From: Symsagittifera roscoffensis
Taxonomy: Eukaryota > Xenacoelomorpha > Acoela > Convolutidae
Direction of reading: 5' to 3'
Assembly: GCF_963678635.1 (NCBI RefSeq)
Contig: NC_087069.1
Location: 18,450,660-18,514,659 of the forward strand
Length of the DNA stretch: 64,000 nt
Shown in pieces: positions 23,320 to 33,911 of the stretch. The position numbers and the translations under genes were made by a program. The first letter of the stretch is position 1, and each line of letters opens with the position of its first letter. The notes beneath the pieces are model-generated. The model saw nothing but the letters and a program-made list of their open reading frames with translations, did no database searches and was not told the origin of the DNA.

Positions 23320-23840
23320 ACATCGTCAGGGACAAGTCCCAGAAGCTTGAACCCCTCTGTTTCAACAATCTATGAGTGTCCTTTGAGGGTTGCATCGTTT
23401 GCAGATGCACCATATACACCAATGGCATGTCACTAGCTCATTCTAAATTTTGTTTAGCATAATTTGAGTAAATGTTGACAATTTTTTGTTTTGATGCACT
23501 CAGGTTGTTCAAATCCGTAACTTTTATTTAAAAAATGAAAAGAGCAGTTGACCGGGATCAAAACTTTCATCGTGTGGTTCTATGTACGTTGTGAGCGGCA
23601 GATATTTGCACCATTGAAGCTTCTGAGGTATTCGAGGATCCGTAGATCCAATGCATAGCTTTTTTCTGGATGCGTTCAATGATTTTCATTTCTGTTTTGT
23701 TCAGGAACACTGCTTGAGCGCAGTATATTAGACTGGGTACTAAATATCCAACATAACATTTCAGCCTACGCTTAATTATTAAACAAGTAGATACATTTCT
23801 TTCTAAAAAGAACAGTGACTTCATTGCTTTCATGTGTAAA
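23320..23840 (-). pseudogene. LINE reverse-transcriptase C-terminal fragment
   Basis: The minus-strand frame 23567-23833 encodes the region after the RT catalytic core: YLVPSLIYCAQAVFLNKTEM then IIERIQKKAMHWIYG. This resembles the conserved Y..P.L.Y....W..... I..IQ..A.RWI block of non-LTR retrotransposons. The catalytic FADD box and endonuclease are absent. Downstream (23320-23566) a second frame keeps coding-like text after a frameshift. It is a 5'-truncated dead insertion inside the repeat field. Confidence 0.7.
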
Positions 23841-24120
23841 GAAATTTTACTTGAACTTGCCTAATTTTTTTTTATATATACACTTTCTAGCCACACGCAA
23901 AACTTTACGGCTTTATCTTGTTTTTCTGACAGAAAAAAAGTGTTTATTTAATGATATATACACTTTCTTTCTAACCACACCCAAAAAATTAAGGTTTTTT
24001 TAAACTTTTTCTGACAGAAATGACATTGATGACAATCTGTACATGTGGAACTATATGGAATTGATTGACTAGATTTTTTTCACTCATGGATTGTGAAATA
24101 GTAAGTTATTTCACAAACCT

Positions 24121-25050
24121 ACGCTAAAAATTGATTTTAGAACTGAGTTGTAAAAATAATACTTGAACATGCATCATGTTACCGCGCGAAGTTTATATCT
24201 CAAAATACTCGTTTCTTTGAAATCTAGCATTCAGTTGATAATTATTATCAGTTGATTGTTGCAGAACGCAACACTCCAACACAAACACTTTTTGAGCAAT
24301 ATTTATGCTCAGTTTTTATTTGAAAAAAATTACTAATTATGCAAAAAGTTAGTAAATTGAAAAATATATGCAGTGCTCGACCGATGCTTTGAATGTGTTA
24401 AGCTTCTGCTCGACTTTCTTCAGCTTAAAAACTTTGATTTTGTGCTCCGCTGAAATTTGTTTTTCCACTGCGGGTTTTCGGTAGCAAAGCTGCACTTTCT
24501 CGAATTTGAGTGTCAAAAAGTCGAGCTCCTTCAGTCTCTCATAGATCAGTCAAAAATTTTATTTTTTTTCCATATTTAATTGTTTTTTTGTTCCAGCGAA
24601 TCTCAGAGAAGCTATTAAGCTTATCGAAAAAAAATATTCGCACAATCTCCCGATTCCAGATTGTTTTTTTTTGTTGAGCCAAGCTTTTTTTTAAATCTAG
24701 AACTCTCACGTGTTACCCCTATTACAGCCGAAAACGGTCAGGCTGTGGTAGACCTGAAGCTAGAGTTCAAGTGAGAGCTCGTCCGCAAACAATATAATTG
24801 CGATGGCATGGGTGCGAACACACGGTATGACGATCTTAAAGGGAACACCGTACCAGTATGCTGAGTGCCTCTTTAGGTTAACCTTTGTGTTCTAATATGC
24901 GTATTTATAGATAGTTATTCTCTTTCCTTAGCCTTATTATTTGTTACATACTTGAGAAAAGCCAATACGGATGGAAAAATAATAAGGATCACAAAATTGA
25001 AAAAATTCTCGTTCAGAATTTGTATAAAAGAATGTTGTAATTTTGTTTAG
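24121..25050 (+). other. Intron D2-E (right end)
   Basis: AT-rich intron sequence with no recognised repeat, ending in the TTGTTTAG acceptor of exon E. Confidence 0.5.
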
Positions 25051-25344
25051 AGCCCGAACTGCCAAACGGCGTCAGCTCTATGACAGGTGTTAAAGCAACG
25101 GGGACCACGCTAGAGATAAGTGGCTTCGGAGTGCCGTCAGGGCCATACAGTTACCTTGAGCTTAAGCCTCTTTATGATCAGGACTGTGGGAAACCAATCA
25201 TCGGGAATTTGACCAGAGGAGAGACTGATCTCAAAAGGAAAGACTTGGTGCCCGGTTGTGATTACCATCTGAGATATTCTGCCGTGTGTCGCGCTGATGC
25301 AGGCTTAGTTGAGTCAGCTGTAAACTATTTGGACATTTGCACAA
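25051..25344 (+). CDS. Fn3-repeat protein, exon E (one complete Fn3-like domain)
   Basis: A 294-bp exon, acceptor TTTAG (ends 25050), donor GTAAGT (25345-25350), phase 1 at both ends. It reads PELPNGVSSMTGVKATGTTL, then SYLELKPLYDQDCG, a DLVPGCDYHLRYSAVCR turn (L-x-P-G-x-x-Y pattern of Fn3) and NYLDICT. The two cysteines DCG and AVC are shared with the split D domain and may form a disulfide. The ATG at 25080 is internal; the match to the family begins at the acceptor. Confidence 0.8.
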
Positions 25345-25422
25345 GTAAGTGTTATGTACAAACTTCCTTACGTTTCACATTTCAGCGTCTGATTTTAAGT
25401 TTCAAACGGTAGTGGACTCGGG

Positions 25423-25600
25423 TGGGGGGGGGGGGGGGGGGGGGGTGGGGGGGGTGTGGTGGGGGGGTTGGGAGCTGGTTGGATTTGGCGGGATCGGGGT
25501 TGGGTTGGGGGGGGGGGGGGTTGTTTGGTTCGGAGGTGTTTTTTTGGGGGGTGTTAGTTGGGCTTGGGGGGTGTTGGTTGGGCTTGGTGGCTTTAATAAA
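25423..25600 (+). repeat. G-rich tract, strong G-quadruplex potential
   Basis: A 22-base G run is followed by many further runs of four or more G separated by T or TT, then a GGGGGGTGTTGGTTGGGCTT-type repeat. It starts about 80 bases after the exon E donor on the coding strand. ORFs through it encode only Gly/Trp/Val repeats and are not genes. Confidence 0.92.
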
Positions 25601-27958
25601 TGTACGCCCTCCTTAAAGGAGTTGACCCTCTGGCCAACCGAAGTGTTTCTCTTTGCTATATTTTACGCCCACACTGTTTTTCATCAAAAATTTCAAAAGA
25701 GTGGCCTATAAAAAAGGGTTTTTGCCCGGTATTTAACTCCTCTGGCACAATCCAGAATTCGGTAGTTGACATACCTTTCTCGTGCCTTAACCCCTGGATA
25801 AAATTCTGATGTTCGCCTGTATTCCAATCAAGTTTTCAATCAGAACTGTAAATATGATTATAAAAACTAAACACGTTCAATGTTTGGCTTGTTTTTTTTG
25901 TGATACATTTAATTAGACCAAAGCATTATAGCTACCAAAAAAATGGTAATTAATTTTTAAAAAGACCAGAGGACAAATTTAAACAATTTGCAGTAACTGA
26001 GATCAGCGTGATTTTTTTAGCACAGCTTCAGAAAATTTTGCCTGCATAATGCTTGGCAAAATTTCTCTAAATCTAACCCATGGAAAAAAACTCTGATGCT
26101 CGCCTGGTTCCCAATCAAACTTTCAATCAGAATTCTAAATAGAATTTACACAAACTAAGAAAAAACACAGTCGTTCAATGTTTTGGCTTGTTTTTTTAAA
26201 ATGAGAAACGCTTAATTAAGCCAAAGCATTGTAGCTAGCAAAAAATGGTAATGAATTTTTAAAAAATTTCAGTTTACTTCAAATGAATACAGCATGTTTG
26301 CTTTCCAACAAAGCTTCAGAAAGTTTTGTCAGCATAATGTTCAGCAAAATTTCTCTAAAAACTGAAAAAAAATCAAGTCTAGAAACAGAATAGCAAAATC
26401 TCAGATCCAAATTGTACAAATACTTCAACTAGCAGAAAAAAAGTCGTCAATGCAGTATGACTAATCTAATACAATTTCTCGTACTGAAGTTCAAGTTTGG
26501 GGATTAATTTTTGGCCGTTGCAAATATCAAAACAACAGGATCCAATGTCAGGGCACCGACTAGCATGAGGCTCTTAGCGCAATTAGAATCCCGAGATGAG
26601 ATCATATTGAAACTTAGCGTTAAAAACAGTGAAAAAAAACAGCGATCGCCATGGATGACTTATCGATGTTCATTGCCACAATAGCATTTTTTATAGATAG
26701 ATTATCGCTGAATTGGCTAATTTTCAGCAATGAAACAGCAATAACAACCTATTAAAATGAGCAAAAACATAGAGCTACTGGGGTTTGCTAACTCAACCGT
26801 TAGCTTTGTAGACATGTATGCTACCTCTGCGCCATCCCTAAGACTACAACTAAAACTCTCATTTGAAAGCTACTATATTGAGTTGAAGTTTCCTAAGTTT
26901 TGGCGCTGATTTTCTACGGAATTATTACTAAAATAGCTCTGAAATATCACAGGTTAAGCTATGCAAAAAATTCTGAATTATGCATGAACTAGCGCTGGAA
27001 AATAGCGATCACTGGGTTTTACAGAAAAAGCGCTAATTAACGGTGGGACTTCAACCCGGGATTGAGTTTGTTTTCTGGCAATTTGCAGCCAAAATTTAAA
27101 CTGATTTGTGCCGCTCTTATGATGGAATCCGAATGGCGGAGAGAGCGCGGAGACCAAATGATTAAAAACGAACTTCAGCCAGTCACAATATTAGAGAAAA
27201 TTTCTTATTAAGCTAATAAATCTAAGCCAATAGAAATAAAATTGACGTATTGCAAATTAAGCAAACACATGAAGTTTCATATATTGTCAGATCATTGGAA
27301 AACACTCAATACTTGGTTGAAACCGATTAAAAATTGGAAAGTAAAACAAAAGTCATTTGATATCTGCAAGAAATGTTAGGCAAAACTTAACTGTCGTGCA
27401 AAAACTATTTTCTGCTAATTTCACTTATAGTTTGTGCATCAACCATTTAGTGAATACGAGGGTCGAAAAAGTTTTCCACAGTTCGTTCCTTCCATCATGA
27501 AAAAAACCCTCTTGCTGCTTCGAACTGAGTTTTTATTTTAATTGAGCTTTCTTAGATGTACACATGCACATCACCACGCCCCGTTTTTGTCATACAAAAC
27601 TGTCAAATCAAACAAATCAGTAGTCGGGAACTTGTTTTATTTAGGAAAATTGCACGGTAACCAAATCTAAACATACTATTATACTATTATTTGAGTTAAG
27701 ACCGATGTGGTTAACTCATAGAGTAATTTCGGATGGGGTACACCGTCTGCTCGTCACGCTATCTTATTTTCGGCCGGATAGATTCGTGCAACTTCTTAGT
27801 CTAATACCGATCCTAATCTTACTCTTATATCTACTAGTCTCAGGGTGTTTAACTAGTCTCTGCTAGGCTCAATAGATCTAGAGTATACTGGCTTATTGCA
27901 ACTGCTGAATTTCTCTTGGAGAGGCAACTAATTTCTAAGTTAAATTCAAATCTCGCTG

Positions 27959-27986
27959 GTGCTGAAATTACTAGTAATTTCAGCAC
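27959..27986. repeat. 28-bp perfect palindrome
   Basis: Two 14-base arms centred on ACTAGT, with left arm GTGCTGAAATTACT. Possibly the relic of two abutting transposon ends. Confidence 0.85.
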
Positions 27987-28516
27987 TTACAAATAAGTGA
28001 GTTGTTAGTTAGATGGATTATGATTGGTTAATATTAAATATTTCACAGTGGTAAAATATATAATTTATCCAATAATAAAATGTAGTTTAGATCAGGTTCC
28101 ATTTTGCTCGGACGGATATAAACTCGATTTTCAAACCAATCTTTGTTGCAACTTTTTTTCAACACTTTTTCCAGTATATAGTTCAGTAAAAGTATCTACA
28201 CTTCGTGTGACCAGTATGTGCATTCTTTCCTCAAGTTTCCAATACAATTCACTTGGAAACCATTTACAATTATTGTTAATTAGTTCAACGATTTGATTGC
28301 AACCTTAAACCTCTTTTGGCTTAGACTCTCCGCTTTTGGTTGTTGTTTTCGCCGTTCGACGCTCGCGTCACATGATTCAAGCCCTTTTCGACCCGTTTTA
28401 TTTAGCGAGTGGCATCCCTGTTTTGCACTGAGTACCATTACTTAAAGCACGCGCTGCACGCGGGCAAATTTCTCGAGTTTCTTGCTTTTTTATTCTTCTG
28501 TCTCTAATTTTTTCTT

Positions 28517-29467
28517 TCGAAAGTTTATGCTAGCTCTATCGATTGGCAACGATCAGAGTTTCTTCAATTCGCTTGTCTTGAACATACGCTGATTTCAGTT
28601 TTCTTAAATTCTTAACTATTTCTGAAAGAATTGCTTATCATTGATCGCTGACTCTTGTGCTTCTTTGAGTGTCAGTTTTGTTTTTAAAAAAAATTTCTGA
28701 ACTCTGTATCACTCGGTTGCAATGAGAAAAAAAACATTGTAAGTGTTTCAGTTGGGCATCCAGTTTTTTTCCCATAGATATGTAGCTGCCACCGATGATT
28801 ATGTTAGTCTGATTTGTACAATAGGCGTTGAGTGTACCCCCACGGATTTAAAATCCCGCGCTTTCACTGATTTTTATTCATTTTTGTATTTAATTTGTTT
28901 TTATTTATAGCTTAGTTCTGTTTATGCTTGAACTTTATCTTTTTATGTTGACTCTTTTTGAACCAAGTTAACATCCTCCCCCTTAAACGTATTTGGGAGA
29001 GGTAAGAGGATGTTAACTTGGTCCAAAAAGAGTCAACATAAAAAGATAAGATGAAGCATAAACAGAACTAAGCTATGAATAAAAATAAATTAAAAATAAA
29101 AATAAATAAAAGTCAGTGAAAGCGCGGGATTTTAAATCCGTGGGGGTAAACTCAACACCTATTGTACAAATTAGAGTAACTTAATCATCAGTGGCAGCTA
29201 CATATCTATGGGAAAAACTGGATGCCTAACTGAAACACTTACAATGTTTTTTTTCTCATTGCAACCGAGTGATGCAGAGTTCAGAAATTTTTTTAAAAAA
29301 CAAATCTAACACTCAAAGAAGCACAAGAGTCAGCGATCAATGATAAACAATTCTTTCAGAAATAGTTAAAAACTCAAGAAAACTGAAATCAACGTATGTT
29401 CAAGACAAGCGAAATGAAGAAACTGGACCGTTGCCAATCGATAGAGCTAGCATTCCAATTTTTCTTC
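28517..29467. repeat. Large inverted repeat, probably two head-to-head LTRs
   Basis: Left arm (about 28517-28978) and right arm (29006-29467) are reverse complements with few differences, separated by 27 bases. Reading outward from the centre, each arm starts TGTTAACTTGGT and is preceded by a purine run (GGGAGAGGTAAGAGGA on plus; AAGGGGGAGGA on minus), exactly how a polypurine tract abuts a 3' LTR. So each arm is probably an LTR and the spacer two facing PPTs. The right arm runs into the gap, so its outer end is unseen. Confidence 0.75.
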
Positions 29468-29667
29468 NNNNNNNNNNNNNNNNNNNNNNNNNNNNNNNNN
29501 NNNNNNNNNNNNNNNNNNNNNNNNNNNNNNNNNNNNNNNNNNNNNNNNNNNNNNNNNNNNNNNNNNNNNNNNNNNNNNNNNNNNNNNNNNNNNNNNNNNN
29601 NNNNNNNNNNNNNNNNNNNNNNNNNNNNNNNNNNNNNNNNNNNNNNNNNNNNNNNNNNNNNNNNNNN
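29468..29667. other. Assembly gap (200 N)
   Basis: Exactly 200 N, a nominal gap. It truncates the right arm of the palindrome, a typical place for assembly failure. Confidence 0.99.
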
Positions 29668-30163
29668 TCAGTCAGCCAAAAATGGATATCTCAAAATAGT
29701 ACAAAAGTACAAAGGGGGAGGGCCCTCGGGGTCGGCAGGGAAGTCGAATCCCTGAGGGGGCTGGTGGATACTTTAGATAACATACTACTCATAAGTGAAA
29801 AATTTCCCTATTTCTACAAGTGGATTTGCTCCCGCATGAACATTAGTTAGTTCGCGTTCTATAAAATGGTATCATTTTTTGTTCAACCCATGAAGCAAGT
29901 TGAGTTTTGGTCTGAAAACAATATAAAAACTGTTAATCCATTGTGTGGAAAAGAAATAATGTTGAAAAGTACATTTTTTCTTTTGATTAGATGTTATATG
30001 TTAATGTTAATCCACATTCTGGAAATTAAATAAAAACTGAAAAGCACTCTATTTTTTTAGATTAGACGTTAGTGTTTTGAAAATTACCCATTTGGCATCA
30101 ACGCAACATCTATCGGTCGGGTGGAATTTTTTTTCAAATGAATTGAATTGAGTTTTGTTTCAG
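29668..30163 (+). other. Intron E-F (right end)
   Basis: AT-rich, no recognised feature. It ends in TTTGTTTCAG. Confidence 0.5.
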
Positions 30164-30451
30164 TTCCCCAAGAAATCGATGTCTAAACTGTTTTCAGCAA
30201 ACCATATATCGACTCAATTTCCTTAAACCCATATTATCAACGCATTAAAGCAGTAGAGGGCTATGTGTACCGATTCAAGGTCAAATCAGTGACTCCTAAA
30301 GGGAATTATGACGTGAGTCCACCTCAGGAGTACGACGATCGTCTGAATGTGCATCGATTGTCACCTGCAACAAAGTACGAATTCGAACTAGTAAATCAAA
30401 ATTGGTGCAACCAAGAGTCGAAGCCGAGCGTCAAATATACAGTCTGCACTT
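30164..30451 (+). CDS. Fn3-repeat protein, exon F (Fn3-like domain with an in-frame stop)
   Basis: The acceptor TTTGTTTCAG (ends 30163) gives a phase-1 entry PQEIDV, followed by TAA at 30184-30186, then an open frame ending at donor GTAAGA (30452) in phase 1. The body reads YVYRFKVKSV, RLNVHRLSPATKYEFELVN (Fn3 L-x-P-x-x-x-Y turn) and KYTVCT, matching exons D and E. Total length 288 bp equals exon B, which supports the 30163 acceptor. A second acceptor TTTTCAG at 30197 avoids the stop but enters in phase 2, incompatible with exon E unless another exon lies in the gap. So either this exon carries a nonsense allele or sequencing error, or splicing is more complex. Confidence 0.6.
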
Positions 30452-31812
30452 GTAAGAACGTTTTCTTGAATCTGAAGTGAATGTCACTCTTAGTGGCGAA
30501 TAGATAAAAATTGTTTTTCTTGGGGCTGCATATATTCGGCGAAATTATATTAGTTGAAAATAAATGTTTTAAAATTAGGCAAAAATTTTGATAACAAAAG
30601 TGTATATTTTAGCAAAAATCTCCCTATTTTTCCAGTCGACATTGAGAAGAAGCGGTTACAGCTTACAAAGTCTTATGTCGGTTCAGGATAACCGGCTCTA
30701 ATTTTCTTAATGATTCCTACCCTCTGTTGGCAATCTCGCAAGACGTTGGCGCGCCTGCGTCGGTCACTATTTTACTGTTGATTCGATGTTTGCCTAATAT
30801 TACGTGATTTTGTATGTAGCAATGGAATGACGTAAATAATCACATACAGTTTTTTCTAAAATGTACACTTTATTAATCAACACTTTTGCCTAATTTTAAC
30901 ATTTTTATTTTCAATTGATATAGTTTTCGGATCTTGCTAACTACCCCCCCCTTTTGGAACTTGTTAACAATCCCCCCCTATGCATCTATTATTTTTGACA
31001 ACCATTTCTGTATAGAATATGCATTTCATAAATGTCAACTTTTAAGTGGGTTTTCATTTTCGCGCGTTTGTATTTGTGTTACTAACTATTTTACCACTAT
31101 AATACCCACGTAAAAATTTAAATAATTTTTTCTGAAAATTGTTTTAAGCTATTGAAATTGTGGCTGCAAAAATTGAATTTCTGAAACTCGAAATAAGGGG
31201 CGGGAATAGTTAACAAGATCCTAGTTTTCGCCTAAAAAAGCAGCCTCTATTCTTCTTTTAGGTCATAATGACTAGTATTTAAAACGGTGACCGCTCGACT
31301 AGCATAAAAGTTTAAAAACATGAGAATGTATCAACTAGAATAATTTAAGAAATTCAAAATATTAATAATGCGCTCAAATTGAATAATGCATTCCTGAGAA
31401 TTGAAATTTGAGCAAAAATCAAATTAAACTCCTATTGTCCTGATCAGTCACAACACGACCATTAATGGCTTGAACCGAAGACTGGTCGCCCCGCAAATTG
31501 TTAAATGTGTGAAAAAATTCATTAGATCTTGTTAAACCGCCCCCCCCCCCTACAGCAAAAGGGGGCCAAAGACAAATTTTATCGATCAGACAATCACCTT
31601 TTTTTATAAGGTGGCCAAATCTACGTAGCTATTTCACACATTTTTGGACCTTGTTAACTATCCCCCTATGCATGTATTGTTTTGACAACCATTTCTGTAT
31701 AAAATATTATTTTCAAAAATGTCAAAAACCAATTGGATTTTTATTTTCGTCCGTTCCTATTTGTATTACTCATTATTTATATACTACCTCCTAAAATATT
31801 TCAAAAAAGTTA
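30452..31812 (+). other. Intron or downstream sequence with a direct-repeat pair
   Basis: No coding exon recognised. A block of roughly 250-280 bp is repeated (about 30955-31235 and 31645-31885), both starting CTTGTTAAC(A/T)ATCCCCC and containing TTTTGACAACCATTTCTGTA. A poly-C run is at about 31540-31550. Confidence 0.55.
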
Positions 31813-33036
31813 TTGAAAATTTGGCAGCCAAAGTGGAATTTCTGACAATCGAAGTAGTAGAGGGGATAAGTTAAGAAGATCCGGGATGCTATATATTGTG
31901 TGTAATGGTTTTAGTTTTGACTTATTAAATTTCGTATTTCGATTTTTATGCTGGTCGATACGATTTTCAAGTTTGAAACTTTTATGCTAGTCCATATTTA
32001 TGCTAGTCGACACACCCCTCTAAAACCGCCGTGTCAAGAACTTAAAAATGTTAACTCTCCTTTGCAATGCAGCGCTCGTTTATAACAAATGCCTGCATAA
32101 CAACCACTTGAAACTTGCAGTAAACAAAATTAATATTTGTTAAGAAAATTTTCAAACTCAAATACAAAAGAGTTACAATGGTACGCTAGCACTCTATGGA
32201 CCAACAAAATTTTCATACCTTTTTACACAAAAAACGCTGATTATATAATTCCATAATGACGTTTTTGGAAAACGCTTATCATACAGCTTTCGTATCTGAA
32301 ACCTGCAAGACCAGCATTTTTTCATACACTGAAAAATGCCCATTAAAAAATCCAAAACTGAAGAGAAAATTAACGCTCTATTATCAAAAAAAATTGCTTC
32401 TATATTCAAATGTTTTTTTTGAAAAAGGGTGCAGTTGTCATAAAAAAACGAAAACAGACGCAATTAAGATTACTTTAAAACATTTGCTTTCATAGTCAGT
32501 TTTTTTTCGAAATTGGCAAGTACATTTGCTTCAAAAACAAAAATTTTTGATAATCCTGGTTTACATATGCCCTGTCCACGCTTACACTTCCATGCTGAAC
32601 TTCATTAGTAAATACTCAACGCCATTGGGTTTACATCAGAAAAAATGCTTTTCTAAGTTTTCATAGAGTAATTGTGATTTTTTCTGGCCATTGAAACTAG
32701 AGAGCAATTTGTCTTCGGCTTTGATTTGTTGTTTTATTGTTTACGCAAAATCAGGTACAACAAACAAGCATTGGAATAGATCAAAAAGTTTTTAATATGG
32801 AAAGTTTTTCATTCGCAAGTCGCAGAACCTGACTTTTTCTTCAAAAACAAAAACTGAGCGAGTAAAGCGAGCCTAATTTGAAGTTAGTAAGTGTGAGTCT
32901 TTAAAAATAACGTTTTGATTTTGATTATCAAACACCTTATTTTGCTTCGGAAAAACTAGTTTTGATTTTCTTCTTAAAAAAATTAAAATTTTTGCAAAAT
33001 AATTTTTGAAACTGTTTTTTGGAAAATTTTTTTGTA
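31813..33036. repeat. Tandem-array unit, left part, interrupted by the giant LTR element
   Basis: Same sequence as the units at 55461-64000: GAAAATTTGGCAGCCAAAGT, GCTAGTCGACACACCCC, TGCAGCGCTC.TTTATAACAA and GAAACTGTTTTTTGGAA follow in order. The unit stops at TTTTTTTGTA, the point where the retroelement starts; its continuation GTAATTC.. is found at 55461. Confidence 0.88.
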
Positions 33037-33894
33037 TGTAACATTCGCCCGGAAGATACATATCGACGGATAACAAAACTAAGTCTTTCTTACATCGGTT
33101 CGACAAAAACGTTACTGTTCTCCGGCTTCGACCAGAACGCTCAAATTAACTGAATTACATGCAAAAATAGTGAGCTCATGGCTGGGTCTCAGTATCCCCA
33201 GACCACGAGGTCACTCCTAAAAACAGGGCTACTACTTATTATATTACTATTGTTTTTGTTCAGTAGATAAAAATCATCATCTCCATCGAAGATGGATCAA
33301 CCCTTTCCCCCCCAACTCTTAGCACCTCATCCTTGTCAAAACTAATCCAAATATCAATTAAATTCAAGTCAGGACATGACAGGATGCTAAAAGTTCATAT
33401 GAGTCAATAAAAGTTTTCCGTCCCGAGACCCTTCCGGATTCTTGAATCCAGTGAATAAAGCTCCTCAAGTTCGAATTCACGATAACACGGAGGGCTGATT
33501 TCTTACCCTTCACCGTTGTTCGCAACGGCCTTGCAACTATTGTAGCAGCACAATAGTTGCAACTCGGAACGTTCTCTGCACTCTGCTGCTGTTTTTCTTC
33601 AATTTCGACTTCTTCAATTTCGATCAAGTTGTTCTCGTCAGCGCAACCAACGTTGTTGTTCTGTTCTTTTACTCGTTTTTTGTTAAAAATGGCCGTTTCA
33701 GCATTTCTCAGAAATGTGACGTCATCATTCGAATTTTTGAAATTTTAAAATACTAGAATATTCCAGCCTTCACCGTTTGGCTAAACGTTCCAATAACGTC
33801 GTTAATCCTTCAAAACCATTAACTCGGAAGGTTCACTGCTAAAATTTCGAATTCTGCAGAGATTGCATTTTGGCCATTCTGGTCGAATGTCACA
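33037..33894 (-). repeat. 3' LTR of giant element
   Basis: On the element strand it runs TGTGACATTCG..CGAATGTTACA. It lacks 79 bp present in the 5' LTR, removed between two GTCTT direct repeats (near 33088), and has two more C in the CCCCCC run near 33310. Otherwise nearly identical to 54526-55460. Confidence 0.93.
33531..33562 (-). promoter_or_regulatory. Conserved LTR hairpin (3' LTR copy)
   Basis: 13-bp perfect stem TTGCAACTATTGT / ACAATAGTTGCAA with a 6-base loop. It covaries with the plus copy at 4778. Confidence 0.75.
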
Positions 33895-33911
33895 TACTCC
33901 CCGGACAGTCC
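33895..33911 (-). promoter_or_regulatory. Candidate polypurine tract
   Basis: On the element strand GGACTGTCCGGGGAGTA directly precedes the 3' LTR start TGTGACATTC. Only the GGGGAG core is purine-rich, so the PPT is short or degenerate. Confidence 0.45.

Larger units (their letters stand above)
15980..24120. repeat. Field of short bidirectional repeats (about 250 bp units)
   Basis: Many diverged copies of a unit recognised by TTTAGTCTGCCAATTGAAAC, ACACTTTCTAGCCACACAC, TTTTTCTGACAGAAAGATGA, GACAATCTGTACATATGGA and AAGGAACGTGAATTAGTAAG, in that order. Copies occur in both orientations (for example reversed at about 18240, 20580 and 22490), so the field is a mosaic of direct and inverted repeats, not a simple satellite. 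The short ORFs inside are repeat-derived. It fills most of the 9.5-kb intron between exons D2 and E. It may be a nonautonomous transposon that inserted into itself repeatedly. Confidence 0.8.
25345..28516 (+). other. Intron E-F (left part)
   Basis: AT-rich. It contains the G-rich tract, a direct repeat pair of about 287-bp period (about 25800-25990 and 26090-26275, both with GCTCGCCTG/TTCGCCTG, CAATGTTTGGCTTG and CAAAGCATT.TAGCTA) and a 28-bp perfect palindrome at 27959-27986. No coding exon was recognised. Confidence 0.6.

Noticed and set aside
15980..24120. CRISPR-like regular repeats
   Set aside because: Units are long, diverged and bidirectional in a eukaryotic intron; no spacer-repeat regularity.
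25349..25711. Gly/Trp-rich ORFs over the G-rich tract
   Set aside because: They arise from homopolymer and dinucleotide composition directly after a splice donor.
29680..29765. GC-rich stretch after the gap as a possible tRNA-like structure
   Set aside because: No cloverleaf, A/B boxes or acceptor stem could be formed.
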